Origin: Donghicola sp036139795
Lineage (GTDB): Bacteria; Pseudomonadota; Alphaproteobacteria; Rhodobacterales; Rhodobacteraceae
Length of the DNA: 17,826 bases
Direction: 5' to 3'
Assembly: GCA_036139795.1 (NCBI GenBank)
Contig: JAYZYX010000002.1
Coordinates: forward strand, 1 to 17,826
Every line of letters starts with the position of its first letter. Position 1 is the first letter of the stretch. Under the pieces are notes generated by a model. The model was given only the letters and a program-made list of their open reading frames with translations. It had not been told where the DNA came from and made no database searches. The position numbers and the translations under genes are program-made. Below, piece after piece: positions 1 through 7,702 of this stretch.

Positions 1-57
1 TTTCATCTTGGACCAAATACCTCGGGGGAGGCCGCAGGCCGGGGGCAGAGCCCCCGA
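1..57 (-). repeat. Hairpin-plus-tail intergenic repeat, copy 1 (downstream of pheA)
   Basis: Read on the minus strand, this begins 12 bases after the pheA stop codon. It has a GGGGGC-TCT-GCCCCC hairpin (41-55), a GGCC-TGC-GGCC hairpin (30-40), then CCCCCGAGGTATTTGGTCC and AAGATGAAA running to the window edge. The same architecture follows pckA and mcd in the same orientation relative to the gene. It probably acts as a transcript 3'-end or terminator element. That role is inferred, because no long T tract directly follows the hairpins. Confidence 0.75.
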
Positions 58-67
58 CAACAGGTTT

Positions 68-901
68 CTACCCGCGCGGACGGTCTGACGGATACACCCC
101 AAGCACGCGGATGTAATCAGTGAAGTAGTTCAGCTCTTCCATCGCCAGCTTGACGTTCTCATCCTCGGGATGACCCTCAATATCCGCGTAGAACTGGGTC
201 GCGGTGAACTGGCCGCCAACCATGTAGCTTTCCAGCTTGGTCATGTTGACGCCGTTGGTGGCGAAACCGCCCATCGCTTTGTAAAGCGCCGCGGGAATGT
301 TGCGGACGCGGAATACAAAGGTGGTCATCATCTTGCCTTCGCCGCGGCGGCTCAGGTCGGGCTCGCGGGCCATGATCAGGAAGCGGGTGGTATTGGTGCC
401 TTCGTCCTCAATGTCCTTGGCCAGCACATCCAGACCGTAGATCTCGCCCGCCAATTCGCTGGCGAGGGCGGCGTCACTGGGCTTATTGCGCTCGGCGATC
501 ACGCGGGCGGAGCCTGCGGTATCCGCGCCGGTGATCCGCTTAATGCCATGCTCGGTCAGGAAGCTGCGGCACTGCCCCAGCAGCATCGGGTGCGAAGTGG
601 CGGTCTTCACCTCTTCCAGCTTGGTCCCCTTGACGGCCAGCAAAGTGATTCGGACGCGGACGAAGGCCTCGCCGACGATGTGCAGGCCGGATTCGGGCAG
701 CATGTGGTGAATGTCCGACACTCGGCCATAGGTCGAGTTCTCTACCGGCAGCATGGCAAGGTCAGCCTGCCCTGAACGGACCGCTTCGATGGCATCTTCG
801 AAGGTTGCACAGGGCAAAACGTCGAAATCAGGGCATGCTTCGCGGCATGCCTGATGGGAATAGGCCCCCAGTTCACCCTGGAAAGCGATGCATTTTGTCA
901 T
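68..901 (-). CDS. pheA: Prephenate dehydratase
   Basis: This enzyme would convert prephenate to phenylpyruvate in phenylalanine biosynthesis, in the cytoplasm. The 277-residue protein has a type-2 periplasmic-binding-like catalytic domain (about residues 4-180). It includes the family's VENSTYGRV segment (53-61) and the catalytic T-R-F motif (residues 172-174, within TNTTRFLIM). A C-terminal ACT regulatory domain (about 193-273) follows. In it KAMGGF (208-213) and NMTKLESY (219-226) match the phenylalanine-binding GAL and ESRP-type segments, so feedback inhibition by phenylalanine is likely. There is no chorismate mutase domain, so this is the monofunctional form usual in alphaproteobacteria. 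The ATG start is preceded by only a weak ribosome site. The gene is divergent from cycM across a 113-base gap, and a repeat element follows its stop. Confidence 0.95.
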   Translation of the reverse strand: MTKCIAFQGELGAYSHQACREACPDFDVLPCATFEDAIEAVRSGQADLAMLPVENSTYGRVSDIHHMLPESGLHIVGEAFVRVRITLLAVKGTKLEEVKTATSHPMLLGQCRSFLTEHGIKRITGADTAGSARVIAERNKPSDAALASELAGEIYGLDVLAKDIEDEGTNTTRFLIMAREPDLSRRGEGKMMTTFVFRVRNIPAALYKAMGGFATNGVNMTKLESYMVGGQFTATQFYADIEGHPEDENVKLAMEELNYFTDYIRVLGVYPSDRPRG

Positions 902-1014
902 GTTTTCGGTCCATTTCTGCGGTTTCGGTCGTTTGGTCGCGGTAACTACACCTTGCGTCCCTAGGGGGGAAGCGCATATGAAGCCGCAACAGCTAACGAT
1001 ACGAGACGCGAGCC
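902..1014. promoter_or_regulatory. Divergent pheA/cycM intergenic region
   Basis: The start codons of pheA (minus) and cycM (plus) are 113 bases apart, so both promoters must lie here or reach into the genes. I see no convincing -35/-10 pair on either strand. The clearest signal is a purine-rich AGGGGGGA (963-970), which sits seven bases before an ATG at 978 that opens a short upstream ORF rather than cycM. Confidence 0.4.
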
Positions 1015-1022
1015 ATGCTTGA
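978..1022 (+). CDS. Possible 14-codon leader ORF overlapping the cycM start
   Basis: An ATG at 978 lies seven bases after the strong Shine-Dalgarno AGGGGGGA (963-970). It opens a 14-residue ORF, MKPQQLTIRDASHA, ending at TGA 1020-1022. The stop overlaps the first codons of cycM (ATG at 1015) in another frame. CycM itself has no good ribosome site at normal spacing, so ribosomes finishing this ORF could reinitiate on cycM. Three codons rare in GC-rich genomes (CTA, ATA, CGA) fall within a four-codon stretch. Translation of this ORF is inferred. A chance ORF is the main alternative. Confidence 0.3.
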   Translation: MKPQQLTIRDASHA

Positions 1023-1533
1023 TACGATGACCTTCACCAAGGTACTGGGCGGATTTTGCGGCGCCTTTCTGATTTTCCTTCTGGGCAAGTGGGTCGCCGA
1101 GGAGATCTACCACGTGGGTGGTGGTCACGGCGACGAGCACGCACAGGGCTATATGATCGAAGTTGCTGACGCCGGTGGCGCTGGCGAGGCCGAAGAAGGC
1201 CCTGACTTCGCAACCCTTCTGGCCAGCGCAGACGCGGGCAAGGGCGAAAAAGTCTTCAAGAAGTGCGCAGCATGTCACTCGGTCGCAGACGGCGAAAACA
1301 AAACCGGTCCGCACCTTCACGGTGTCGTCGGTCGCGCAATCGACAGCGTTGCAGGCTTTGCCTACTCGGGTGCCCTGCTGCAAGTCGGCGAGACCTGGAC
1401 CCCTGAGCACCTTGACCACTTCCTGACCAACCCCAAAAGCGCCGCTCCCGGCACCGCAATGGGCTTTGCTGGTCTGAAAAGCGTCGAAGACCGCGCCAAT
1501 CTGGTGGCTTACCTGCAGAGCACTGCAAACTAA
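1015..1533 (+). CDS. cycM: Membrane-anchored cytochrome c552 / cytochrome cy
   Basis: This is a c-type cytochrome that would carry electrons from the bc1 complex to a terminal oxidase (or a photosynthetic reaction centre, if present) on the periplasmic face of the inner membrane. The 172-residue protein starts MLDTMTFTK, which matches the start of the cytochrome cy/c552 family. An uncleaved N-terminal membrane anchor (about residues 8-28) is followed by an acidic, glycine/alanine-rich linker (about 34-70). A class I cytochrome c domain follows, with a single CAACH haem site (C84, C87, H88) and M149 in PGTAMGF as the likely sixth iron ligand. Size and order fit the family well. The gene is divergent from pheA and is followed by a strong intrinsic terminator. 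A short upstream ORF may couple to its translation. Which oxidase it serves cannot be read here. Confidence 0.93.
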   Translation: MLDTMTFTKVLGGFCGAFLIFLLGKWVAEEIYHVGGGHGDEHAQGYMIEVADAGGAGEAEEGPDFATLLASADAGKGEKVFKKCAACHSVADGENKTGPHLHGVVGRAIDSVAGFAYSGALLQVGETWTPEHLDHFLTNPKSAAPGTAMGFAGLKSVEDRANLVAYLQSTAN

Positions 1534-1559
1534 GCCGATCGCCAGATCGCAGAGAATTG

Positions 1560-1592
1560 AAAAGGGGTGGTTTTCGGACCGCCCCTTTTTTT
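1560..1592 (+). terminator. Intrinsic terminator of cycM
   Basis: AAAAGGGGTGGT (1560-1571) pairs with ACCGCCCCTTTT (1578-1589) around a TTTCGG loop, giving a 12-bp stem with one G-U pair. The T tract continues to 1592, giving seven consecutive T. It starts 26 bases after the cycM stop. Confidence 0.93.
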
Positions 1593-1722
1593 ATGCATTT
1601 TTTCGCATGCAAAGGGCGGGTTCACGGGAACTCACACATCCTCGACTTGAAACCCCCTGCCTTCCCCCGTTAGCGTCTTGTTCTATATTGTCGTGACAGC
1701 GACATGTCTTAGGAGGAACAGG

Positions 1723-3651
1723 ATGATCCACCCCCGCCACGGCGCGCGTACCGCAATCGCCCGAACAATGGCCCGCCCCGAACCGCGCAATCCGATGCGC
1801 CGCGTTCTGATGGCAGGTCTGCTAGGACTGGGGGTTTTGTCCGTTGCCAGCTATGCCCGCGCCCAAGAGGCCGAACAAAAGATCATCAAGACCCACGCCT
1901 ATTCCTTCTGGAGCGCGCCAAAGTACCCCGCCGACTTTGATCATCTGGACTACGTGAACCCCGATGCCCCCAGAGGCGGCGAGATTTCGGTTTCCGCCGA
2001 AGGCACCTTCGACAGCATGAACCCCTATTCCCGCAAGGGCCGCGCGGCGGCTGGGGCGGGCATCCAGTACGAATCCCTGCTGGAAGACACCGCGGACACC
2101 ATGGAGGAATCCTACGGCCTGCTGGCGGAAAGCCTTGAATACCCCGAGGACATGTCGTGGGTGACGTTCCACATCCGCCCTGAGGCACGGTTCTCGGACG
2201 GATCACCCGTGACGGCGGACGATGTGGTCTTCAGCCACAACCTGATGATGGAACAGTCCCTGCAAAGCTACCGCGAGGCAGTCAGCAAGCGCGTCATCGG
2301 CGTGGAAAAGCTGGATGATCTGAGCGTCAAGTTCACCTTCGCCCCTGACATTCCCCGCCGCGCCCTGATCGATCAGGTTGGTGGCGCGCCCGTGTTCTCG
2401 AAGAAATGGTTCGAAGAATCGGGTGCCCGACTGGACGAAAGCCGGATGGAGATGGGCATCGGTTCGGGCCCCTACATTCTGGAAGGCTACGACATCAACC
2501 GCCGCGTGACCTACAAGCGCCGCGAGGATTACTGGGGCTATGATCTGCCGATCAACAAAGGCCGCCATAACTTTGACCGCATCCGCTACGAATACTTCGC
2601 AGACAGCAACGCCGCGATGGAGGGGTTCAAGGCCGGTGCCTACACCTTCCGTCAGGAAAACAGCTCTCGCTCTTGGGCGACGTCCTATGATTTCCCGAAC
2701 ATGCGTGATGGTCACATCGTGAAAACCGAATTGCCCAACGGCAACGTGCCTTCGGCGTCGGGCTTTGTGTTCAATCTGGACAAGCCGAAGTTCCAGGACA
2801 TCCGTGTGCGCGAGGCAATCGGGCTGGCCTATAACTTTGAATGGACCAACGCGCAGGTACAGTATGGCCTGTTCCGCCAGCGCAACTCGTTCTTTGAAAA
2901 CAGTCCCGTTGCGGCCAAAGGCGTGCCGGAAGGCGCAGAGCTGGCCCTGCTGGAGAAATACAAGGACCTCCTGCCCGAAGGCATCCAGACCGCCGAGCCT
3001 GTGATGGCCCATACCTCTGGCGACAGCCAGCTAGACCGCCGCAATCTGCGCAAGGCGTCAAAGCTGCTGGAAGAGGCAGGCTGGATTGCTGGCGACGACG
3101 GCATCCGCCGCAAGGATGGCCAGACCCTGAAGCTGGAAATCCTTGAGGATACCCCGACCTTCGACCGGATCATCCTGCCCTATATCGAGAACCTGAAGGC
3201 GTTGGGCGTGGATGCTGTCTACAATCGCGTGGACCCTGCGCAATATACCAATCGCCGCCGCGATCGTGACTACGACATGATCTTCGCGGGCTACACTATG
3301 TACGAGCGTCCCTCGACCGGTCTGGCACAGCAATTCGGATCGGCCGATGCGGCCTATAGCCTGTTCAACCCCGCAGGGCTGGCAGATAAGGGCGTGGACA
3401 AGCTGATCGACGAGATCGTAGCCAGCACCAGTGACGAACAGATCAAGCCCGCTGTCAGCGCGCTGGACCGCGTTCTGCGTCAAAAGCGCTTTATGATCCC
3501 CACGTGGTTCAACGACAGCTACTGGGTGGCCTACTACGATATGTACGAACATCCCGCAGAACTGCCCCGTTTCGATATGGGTTCCATGGACTGGTGGTGG
3601 TACAACGCCGAAAAGGGTCAGGCCCTGAAAGACGCGGGCGTTCTGCGCTAA
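1723..3651 (+). CDS. yejA: Periplasmic solute-binding protein of a YejABEF-type peptide ABC importer
   Basis: This is an extracellular solute-binding protein of family 5 (oligopeptide/YejA-like) that would deliver peptides to the YejBE channel. The start at 1723 is set by a strong AGGAGGA (1711-1717). An in-frame upstream TTG at 1678 has no such site. The 642-residue precursor has a basic N-terminal stretch (1-29), a hydrophobic core (about 29-41) and a likely cleavage after ARA (45-47), which leaves mature QEAEQ. The n-region is unusually long, so a start at M25 (1795) is possible, but that ATG lacks a ribosome site. The mature part has the family hallmarks WVTFHIRPEARFSDGSPVTADDVVFS and a C-terminal aromatic cluster MDWWWYN. 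E. coli YejA serves microcin C and peptide uptake. The ligand here is unknown. Confidence 0.92.
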   Translation: MIHPRHGARTAIARTMARPEPRNPMRRVLMAGLLGLGVLSVASYARAQEAEQKIIKTHAYSFWSAPKYPADFDHLDYVNPDAPRGGEISVSAEGTFDSMNPYSRKGRAAAGAGIQYESLLEDTADTMEESYGLLAESLEYPEDMSWVTFHIRPEARFSDGSPVTADDVVFSHNLMMEQSLQSYREAVSKRVIGVEKLDDLSVKFTFAPDIPRRALIDQVGGAPVFSKKWFEESGARLDESRMEMGIGSGPYILEGYDINRRVTYKRREDYWGYDLPINKGRHNFDRIRYEYFADSNAAMEGFKAGAYTFRQENSSRSWATSYDFPNMRDGHIVKTELPNGNVPSASGFVFNLDKPKFQDIRVREAIGLAYNFEWTNAQVQYGLFRQRNSFFENSPVAAKGVPEGAELALLEKYKDLLPEGIQTAEPVMAHTSGDSQLDRRNLRKASKLLEEAGWIAGDDGIRRKDGQTLKLEILEDTPTFDRIILPYIENLKALGVDAVYNRVDPAQYTNRRRDRDYDMIFAGYTMYERPSTGLAQQFGSADAAYSLFNPAGLADKGVDKLIDEIVASTSDEQIKPAVSALDRVLRQKRFMIPTWFNDSYWVAYYDMYEHPAELPRFDMGSMDWWWYNAEKGQALKDAGVLR

Positions 3652-3685
3652 GGCCCTGAACGATAAAAGAAAGAGAGCAGGCTAG

Positions 3686-4840
3686 ATGGGTGCCTATATC
3701 CTCAGGCGATTGCTGTTCGTGATCCCGACTTTGTTCGGGATCATGCTGGTTAACTTTGCCCTCACCCAGTTTGTCCCCGGTGGACCGATCGAACAGGCCA
3801 TCGCCCGCTTTCAGGGCGAAGGCGATGTCTTTGAAGGCATCGCAGGTGGCAGCAACGACGTGAACATCGGATCGGGTGAAAGCGAAAGCGCCTACCTTGG
3901 CGCCCGCGGCCTGCCCCCTGAAATGATCGCCCGACTGGAAATCGAATACGGTTTCGCTCGCATCGTCTGCGCGGACGGGTTCGAAGGCACCCCCGACCTC
4001 AAGCACCCCGAGTGCAAAAAGGAAATGATCCCGCTGCTGGAACGCTTTGGCATCATGATCTGGAACTACCTGCATCTGGACTTTGGCGAGAGCTTTTTCC
4101 GCGACGCGCCGGTCTTTGCCATCGTAATGGAGAAGATGCCGGTCTCGATCACCCTTGGCCTGTGGTCCACCATCATCGCCTATGTGGTCTCGATCCCTCT
4201 TGGCATCAAAAAGGCCGTCCGTGATGGCAGCAGCTTTGACGTCTGGACCAGTAGCGCCATCATCGTCGGCTACGCCATCCCGGGATTTCTGTTCGCGATC
4301 CTGCTAATCGTTCTGTTCGCAGGGGGCAGCTACTGGCAGATCTTCCCGCTAAGGGGCCTGACCAGCGACAACTGGGACAGCCTGTCCCTTGGTGCCAAAA
4401 TCGCAGACTATTTCTGGCACATCACCCTGCCGGTTCTGGCGGGCACCATCAGCGCCTTTGCCACGCTAACCCTGCTGACCAAGAACAGCTTTCTGGACGA
4501 GATCAAAAAGCAATACGTCATGACCGCCCGCGCCAAGGGTCTGTCGGAAAAGTCCGTGCTTTACGGCCACATCTTCCGCAACGCGATGCTGATCGTGATT
4601 GCGGGCTTTCCCTCCGTCTTCATCGGCGTCTTCTTCGGTGGCAGCCTGATCATCGAGACCCTTTTCTCGCTGGATGGCCTTGGCCGTCTGGGTTTCGAGG
4701 CCGCCGTGGCCCGCGACTACCCTGTCATCTTTGGCACGCTGTTTGTTTTTGGCCTGATCGGCCTTGTGGTCGGCATCCTGTCGGACCTGATGTATGTGGC
4801 GGTTGATCCGCGCATCGACTTTGAACGGAGGGAAGGCTGA
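3686..4840 (+). CDS. yejB: ABC peptide importer permease YejB
   Basis: This is an inner-membrane permease subunit of the binding-protein-dependent peptide importer. The 384-residue protein has a first membrane segment (about 9-29), then a long periplasmic loop (30-145). Further helices follow at about 152-174, 189-212, 246-266, 301-325 and 346-370. The cytoplasmic EAA-type loop that docks to the ATPase is YVMTARAKGLSEKSVLYGHIFRNA (277-300). The only two cysteines, C95 and C110, both sit in the periplasmic loop. The protein is longer than E. coli YejB (about 364 residues), and the extra length falls in that loop. The ATG has a GAGAGCAGG ribosome site (3672-3680) and lies 34 bases after yejA. 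Its stop overlaps the yejE start (TGATG), which implies coupled translation. Confidence 0.95.
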   Translation: MGAYILRRLLFVIPTLFGIMLVNFALTQFVPGGPIEQAIARFQGEGDVFEGIAGGSNDVNIGSGESESAYLGARGLPPEMIARLEIEYGFARIVCADGFEGTPDLKHPECKKEMIPLLERFGIMIWNYLHLDFGESFFRDAPVFAIVMEKMPVSITLGLWSTIIAYVVSIPLGIKKAVRDGSSFDVWTSSAIIVGYAIPGFLFAILLIVLFAGGSYWQIFPLRGLTSDNWDSLSLGAKIADYFWHITLPVLAGTISAFATLTLLTKNSFLDEIKKQYVMTARAKGLSEKSVLYGHIFRNAMLIVIAGFPSVFIGVFFGGSLIIETLFSLDGLGRLGFEAAVARDYPVIFGTLFVFGLIGLVVGILSDLMYVAVDPRIDFERREG

Positions 4841-5949
4841 TGGCTCTGTCTCCGCTGAACCAGCGCCGCTGGCGGAACTTCCGCGCCAACGGGCGGGCGT
4901 TCTGGTCACTGATCATCTTTATCCTGATGTTCGGCCTATCCCTCTTTGCCGAGTTTTTGGCCAACGACAAACCGATCCTCGTCCGCTATCAGGGCGAACT
5001 CTATGTGCCGGTGCTGAAGTTCTACCCCGAAACCACCTTCGGCGGCGATTTCCGGACCGAGGCCATCTACCGCGACGTTGAAGTCCAGTGTTTGATCACC
5101 ACCGGCGGCTCTGAGGCCTGCTGGGACGATCCCGAAGGCTTCATGCAAGAGGCGCAGGAGAACGGCACGGTCGAGGGCGAGCCGGTGCAAGCCGGCTGGA
5201 TGATCTGGCCGCCCATCCCCTACAGCTATGACACCCCCAACGACATTGGCCGCGCCGCCCCCAGTCCGCCCGATGGCGACCACTGGCTTGGCACCGATGA
5301 CACCACACGGGATGTGCTGGCACGGGTGATCTACGGCTTCCGCCTGTCGATCATCTTTACCCTGATCGTGACCGCTATGGCCTCGATCATCGGGATCATT
5401 GCAGGCGCTGTGCAGGGGTTCTTTGGCGGCTGGCTGGACCTGATCTTCCAACGGGTGATCGAGATCTGGGGCGCCACGCCCTCGCTCTACATCATCATCA
5501 TCATGTTCGCGATTTTGGGGCGCAGCTTCTGGCTGTTGGTGTTCCTGACCGTGCTGTTCAGCTGGACCTCTCTGGTGGGCGTTGTCCGCGCAGAATTCCT
5601 GCGCGCGCGCAATCTGGAATACGTCCGCGCTGCCAAGGCATTGGGGGTCGGCAACTGGACCATCATGTTCCGCCATATGCTGCCCAACGCTATGGTCGCC
5701 ACCCTGACCATGATGCCCTTCATCATCACCGGCACCATCAGCACGCTGGCGGGTCTGGACTTTCTGGGCTTTGGCCTGCCCTCCTCGGCGCCGTCTTTGG
5801 GCGAGCTGACCTTGCAAGCCAAACAGAACCTTCACGCCCCGTGGCTTGGCTTCACCGCCTTCTTTACCTTTGCCATCATGCTCTCGCTGCTGGTCTTCAT
5901 CTTTGAAGGCGTGCGCGATGCCTTCGACCCAAGAAAGACCTTCAAATGA
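4840..5949 (+). CDS. yejE: ABC peptide importer permease YejE
   Basis: This is the second inner-membrane permease of the importer, pairing with YejB. The 369-residue protein starts at the ATG overlapping the yejB stop by one base, behind a CGGAGGGAAGG ribosome site. A first membrane segment (about 20-40) is followed by a long periplasmic loop (41-165) that ends in the family's HWLGTDDTTRDVLARVIYG. The core helices come next, with the EAA loop YVRAAKALGVGNWTIMFRHMLPNAM around 261-285. The family segment ANDKPILVRYQGELY (41-55) is close to E. coli YejE. Its only cysteines, C84 and C94, lie in the periplasmic loop, as in YejB. The stop overlaps the yejF start by four bases (ATGA). Confidence 0.95.
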   Translation: MALSPLNQRRWRNFRANGRAFWSLIIFILMFGLSLFAEFLANDKPILVRYQGELYVPVLKFYPETTFGGDFRTEAIYRDVEVQCLITTGGSEACWDDPEGFMQEAQENGTVEGEPVQAGWMIWPPIPYSYDTPNDIGRAAPSPPDGDHWLGTDDTTRDVLARVIYGFRLSIIFTLIVTAMASIIGIIAGAVQGFFGGWLDLIFQRVIEIWGATPSLYIIIIMFAILGRSFWLLVFLTVLFSWTSLVGVVRAEFLRARNLEYVRAAKALGVGNWTIMFRHMLPNAMVATLTMMPFIITGTISTLAGLDFLGFGLPSSAPSLGELTLQAKQNLHAPWLGFTAFFTFAIMLSLLVFIFEGVRDAFDPRKTFK

Positions 5950-7538
5950 CGCATGTATTGGAGGTCGATAACCTGCAAGTGGCCTTCCGGCAGGACGGCC
6001 AGACGTTCAAGGCGGTCAAGGGCGTGTCCTTCACCGTTGAAAAAGGCGAGACCGTCGCGCTGGTAGGCGAATCCGGCTCGGGCAAATCCGTGACGGCCCT
6101 GTCTACCGTCCAACTGCTAGGCGATTCTGCCGAGGTCAGCGGCGCGGTGCGCTATCAGGGGCAGGACATGGTCACCGCCTCGGAAAAGACCCTGCGGCAG
6201 GTGCGCGGCAACGGCATCAGCTTTATCTTCCAAGAGCCGATGACCTCGCTGAACCCGCTGCACACGCTAGAAAAACAGCTAGGGGAAACGCTGGCCCTGC
6301 ACCAAGGGATCATCGGGGCGCAGGCCCGCGACCGGATCATTGAGCTTTTGACACGGGTTGGCATTCGCGACCCCGAAACCCGCCTTGGCAGCTATCCGCA
6401 CCAGCTGTCCGGTGGTCAGCGCCAGCGTGTGATGATCGCTATGGCCTTGGCCAACAAACCGGACCTCTTGATCGCGGACGAGCCAACAACCGCCCTGGAC
6501 GTGACCATTCAGGCACAAATTCTGGACCTGCTGGCCGAGTTGAAAAAGGCCGAAGGCCTGAGCCTGCTGTTCATCACCCATGACCTCGGGATCGTGCGCA
6601 AGATCGCCGATCGCGTCTGCGTCATGAAGAACGGCGAAATTGTCGAGGCCGGCCCCACCTCCGAGATTTTCACCAGCCCCCAGCACCCCTATACCCAGAT
6701 GCTGCTGGCTGCCGAACCCAAAGGCGTGGCCCTACCCGCCCCTGAGGACGCTCCCGAGGTCCTCAAGACCGAAAACCTGCGGGTCTGGTTCCCAATTCAA
6801 GCGGGCCTTCTGAAACGCACTGTGGGCCATGTAAAGGCGGTCAACGACCTTAGCCTGACCCTGCGGGCGGGCGAGACCCTTGGCATTGTCGGCGAATCCG
6901 GCTCGGGCAAGACCACCGCCGCCCTTGCCGCCATGCGCCTGATCGACAGCACCGGCGGCATCTACGTCAGCGGACAAGATGTGCGCCGCTTCAGCACCAA
7001 AGAACTGCGCCACCTGCGGCGGGACATGCAGATCGTCTTCCAAGACCCATTCGGCAGCCTCAGCCCCCGTATGACCTGCGCTCAGGTCATCGCCGAGGGC
7101 CTTGGCGTCCACAAAATCGACAGCCACCGCAGCAAAGACGAACTGGTGGCCGAGATCATGACCGAAGTCGGCCTCGATCCCGCAACCATGCACCGGTACC
7201 CGCATGAGTTTTCCGGCGGCCAACGCCAGCGCATCGCGATCGCCCGCGCCATGATCCTGCGGCCCAAACTGCTGGTTCTGGACGAGCCCACCTCGGCGCT
7301 GGACATGACCGTACAGGTTCAGATCGTCGACATCCTGCGCGATCTTCAGCAAAAATACGGGCTGGCCTACCTCTTTATCAGCCACGACCTCCGCGTTGTC
7401 CGCGCTCTGTCTCACAAGGTGATGGTGATGCGAAACGGCGATGTGGTCGAGACCGGCACCGCCGAAGACGTCTTCAACGCCCCCAAAACCGAATACGCAC
7501 AGGCCCTTCTGGCAGCCGCCTTCGCCCACGCAAGCTGA
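5946..7538 (+). CDS. yejF: ABC peptide importer ATPase YejF (two fused nucleotide-binding domains)
   Basis: This is a cytoplasmic ATPase that would power YejABE import. The 530-residue protein holds two complete ABC domains in one chain, as in E. coli YejF. Domain 1 has Walker A GESGSGKS (41-48), signature LSGGQ (154-158), Walker B LLIADE (174-179) and H-loop H212. Domain 2 has Walker A GESGSGKT (316-323), signature variant FSGGQ (422-426), Walker B LLVLDE (442-447) and H-loop H480. The HPYTQMLLAAEP segment after domain 1 is typical of oligopeptide importer ATPases. All key residues are intact in both halves, so both sites should hydrolyse ATP. It is the last gene of the yejABEF operon and is followed by a hairpin terminator. 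Confidence 0.96.
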   Translation: MTHVLEVDNLQVAFRQDGQTFKAVKGVSFTVEKGETVALVGESGSGKSVTALSTVQLLGDSAEVSGAVRYQGQDMVTASEKTLRQVRGNGISFIFQEPMTSLNPLHTLEKQLGETLALHQGIIGAQARDRIIELLTRVGIRDPETRLGSYPHQLSGGQRQRVMIAMALANKPDLLIADEPTTALDVTIQAQILDLLAELKKAEGLSLLFITHDLGIVRKIADRVCVMKNGEIVEAGPTSEIFTSPQHPYTQMLLAAEPKGVALPAPEDAPEVLKTENLRVWFPIQAGLLKRTVGHVKAVNDLSLTLRAGETLGIVGESGSGKTTAALAAMRLIDSTGGIYVSGQDVRRFSTKELRHLRRDMQIVFQDPFGSLSPRMTCAQVIAEGLGVHKIDSHRSKDELVAEIMTEVGLDPATMHRYPHEFSGGQRQRIAIARAMILRPKLLVLDEPTSALDMTVQVQIVDILRDLQQKYGLAYLFISHDLRVVRALSHKVMVMRNGDVVETGTAEDVFNAPKTEYAQALLAAAFAHAS

Positions 7539-7547
7539 TCCCCAAAA

Positions 7548-7583
7548 CAAAAGGCGCATGGAACCTGAACCCTGCGCCTTTTG
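7548..7583. terminator. Bidirectional terminator between yejF and the acyltransferase operon
   Basis: CAAAAGGCGCA (7548-7558) pairs perfectly with TGCGCCTTTTG (7573-7583), an 11-bp stem with a 14-base loop. It starts nine bases after the yejF stop. On plus the T run is short (TTTTGAGTATTT). On minus it reads TTTTGTTTTGGGG, which is the better T tract. It could therefore end both convergent transcripts, although on minus it lies about 120 bases past the acyltransferase stop. Confidence 0.8.
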
Positions 7584-7602
7584 AGTATTTAGATCAGGAG
7601 AA
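7582..7602 (+). repeat. Degenerate repeat tail (plus orientation)
   Basis: GAGTATTTAGATCAGGAGAAG resembles the tail of the hairpin-plus-tail repeats (GAGGTATTT, then A/G-rich AAGATGAA). It follows the yejF terminator directly, in the yejF direction. The resemblance is by eye and the match is partial. Confidence 0.4.
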
Positions 7603-7616
7603 GCCCAGCCAAATAT

Positions 7617-7640
7617 GCTTCTTTATTGTGAAAATACTCA
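7617..7640 (-). repeat. Degenerate repeat tail (minus orientation)
   Basis: On minus this reads TGAGTATTTTCACAATAAAG, then AAGC. It is close to the tail after pckA (GAGGTATTTTCACCAAGATG). It points in the direction of the acyltransferase operon. With the element at 7670 it forms an inverted repeat: 7619-7640 against 7670-7691 match at 19 of 22 positions. Confidence 0.5.
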
Positions 7641-7669
7641 CAGCTCGCGCTCACCGCAGGGACCGGAAA

Positions 7670-7694
7670 TGAGTATTTATGCAATAAAGAAGAT
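7670..7694 (+). repeat. Degenerate repeat tail (plus orientation, inverted partner of 7617-7640)
   Basis: TGAGTATTTATGCAATAAAG, then AAGAT, is the inverted partner of the element at 7617-7640, differing only at three central bases. The two would fold into a long stem around a loop of about 29 bases in either transcript. It lies just beyond the acyltransferase stop codon. Confidence 0.5.
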
Positions 7695-7702
7695 GCAGGT
7701 GC

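Noticed and set aside
1646..1675. A sigma-32-like promoter (CTTGAAAC followed by a C-rich box) before yejA.
   Set aside because: The second box (CCCCGTTA) does not match the consensus well at any accepted spacing. The C-rich stretch alone is weak evidence.
1678..1722. Upstream TTG start extending YejA by 15 residues.
   Set aside because: The strong AGGAGGA at 1711-1717 lies inside that extension and points to the ATG at 1723.
2203..3012. Long antisense open frames within yejA, yejE and mcd (for example 4936-5835 and 16711-17739, minus).
   Set aside because: They are low-complexity shadow translations rich in His, Gln, Gly and Val, without family motifs, and lie wholly inside well-supported genes.
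5488..5507. Short ATC tandem repeat in yejE.
   Set aside because: It encodes a run of isoleucines in a membrane segment and is explained by codon choice.
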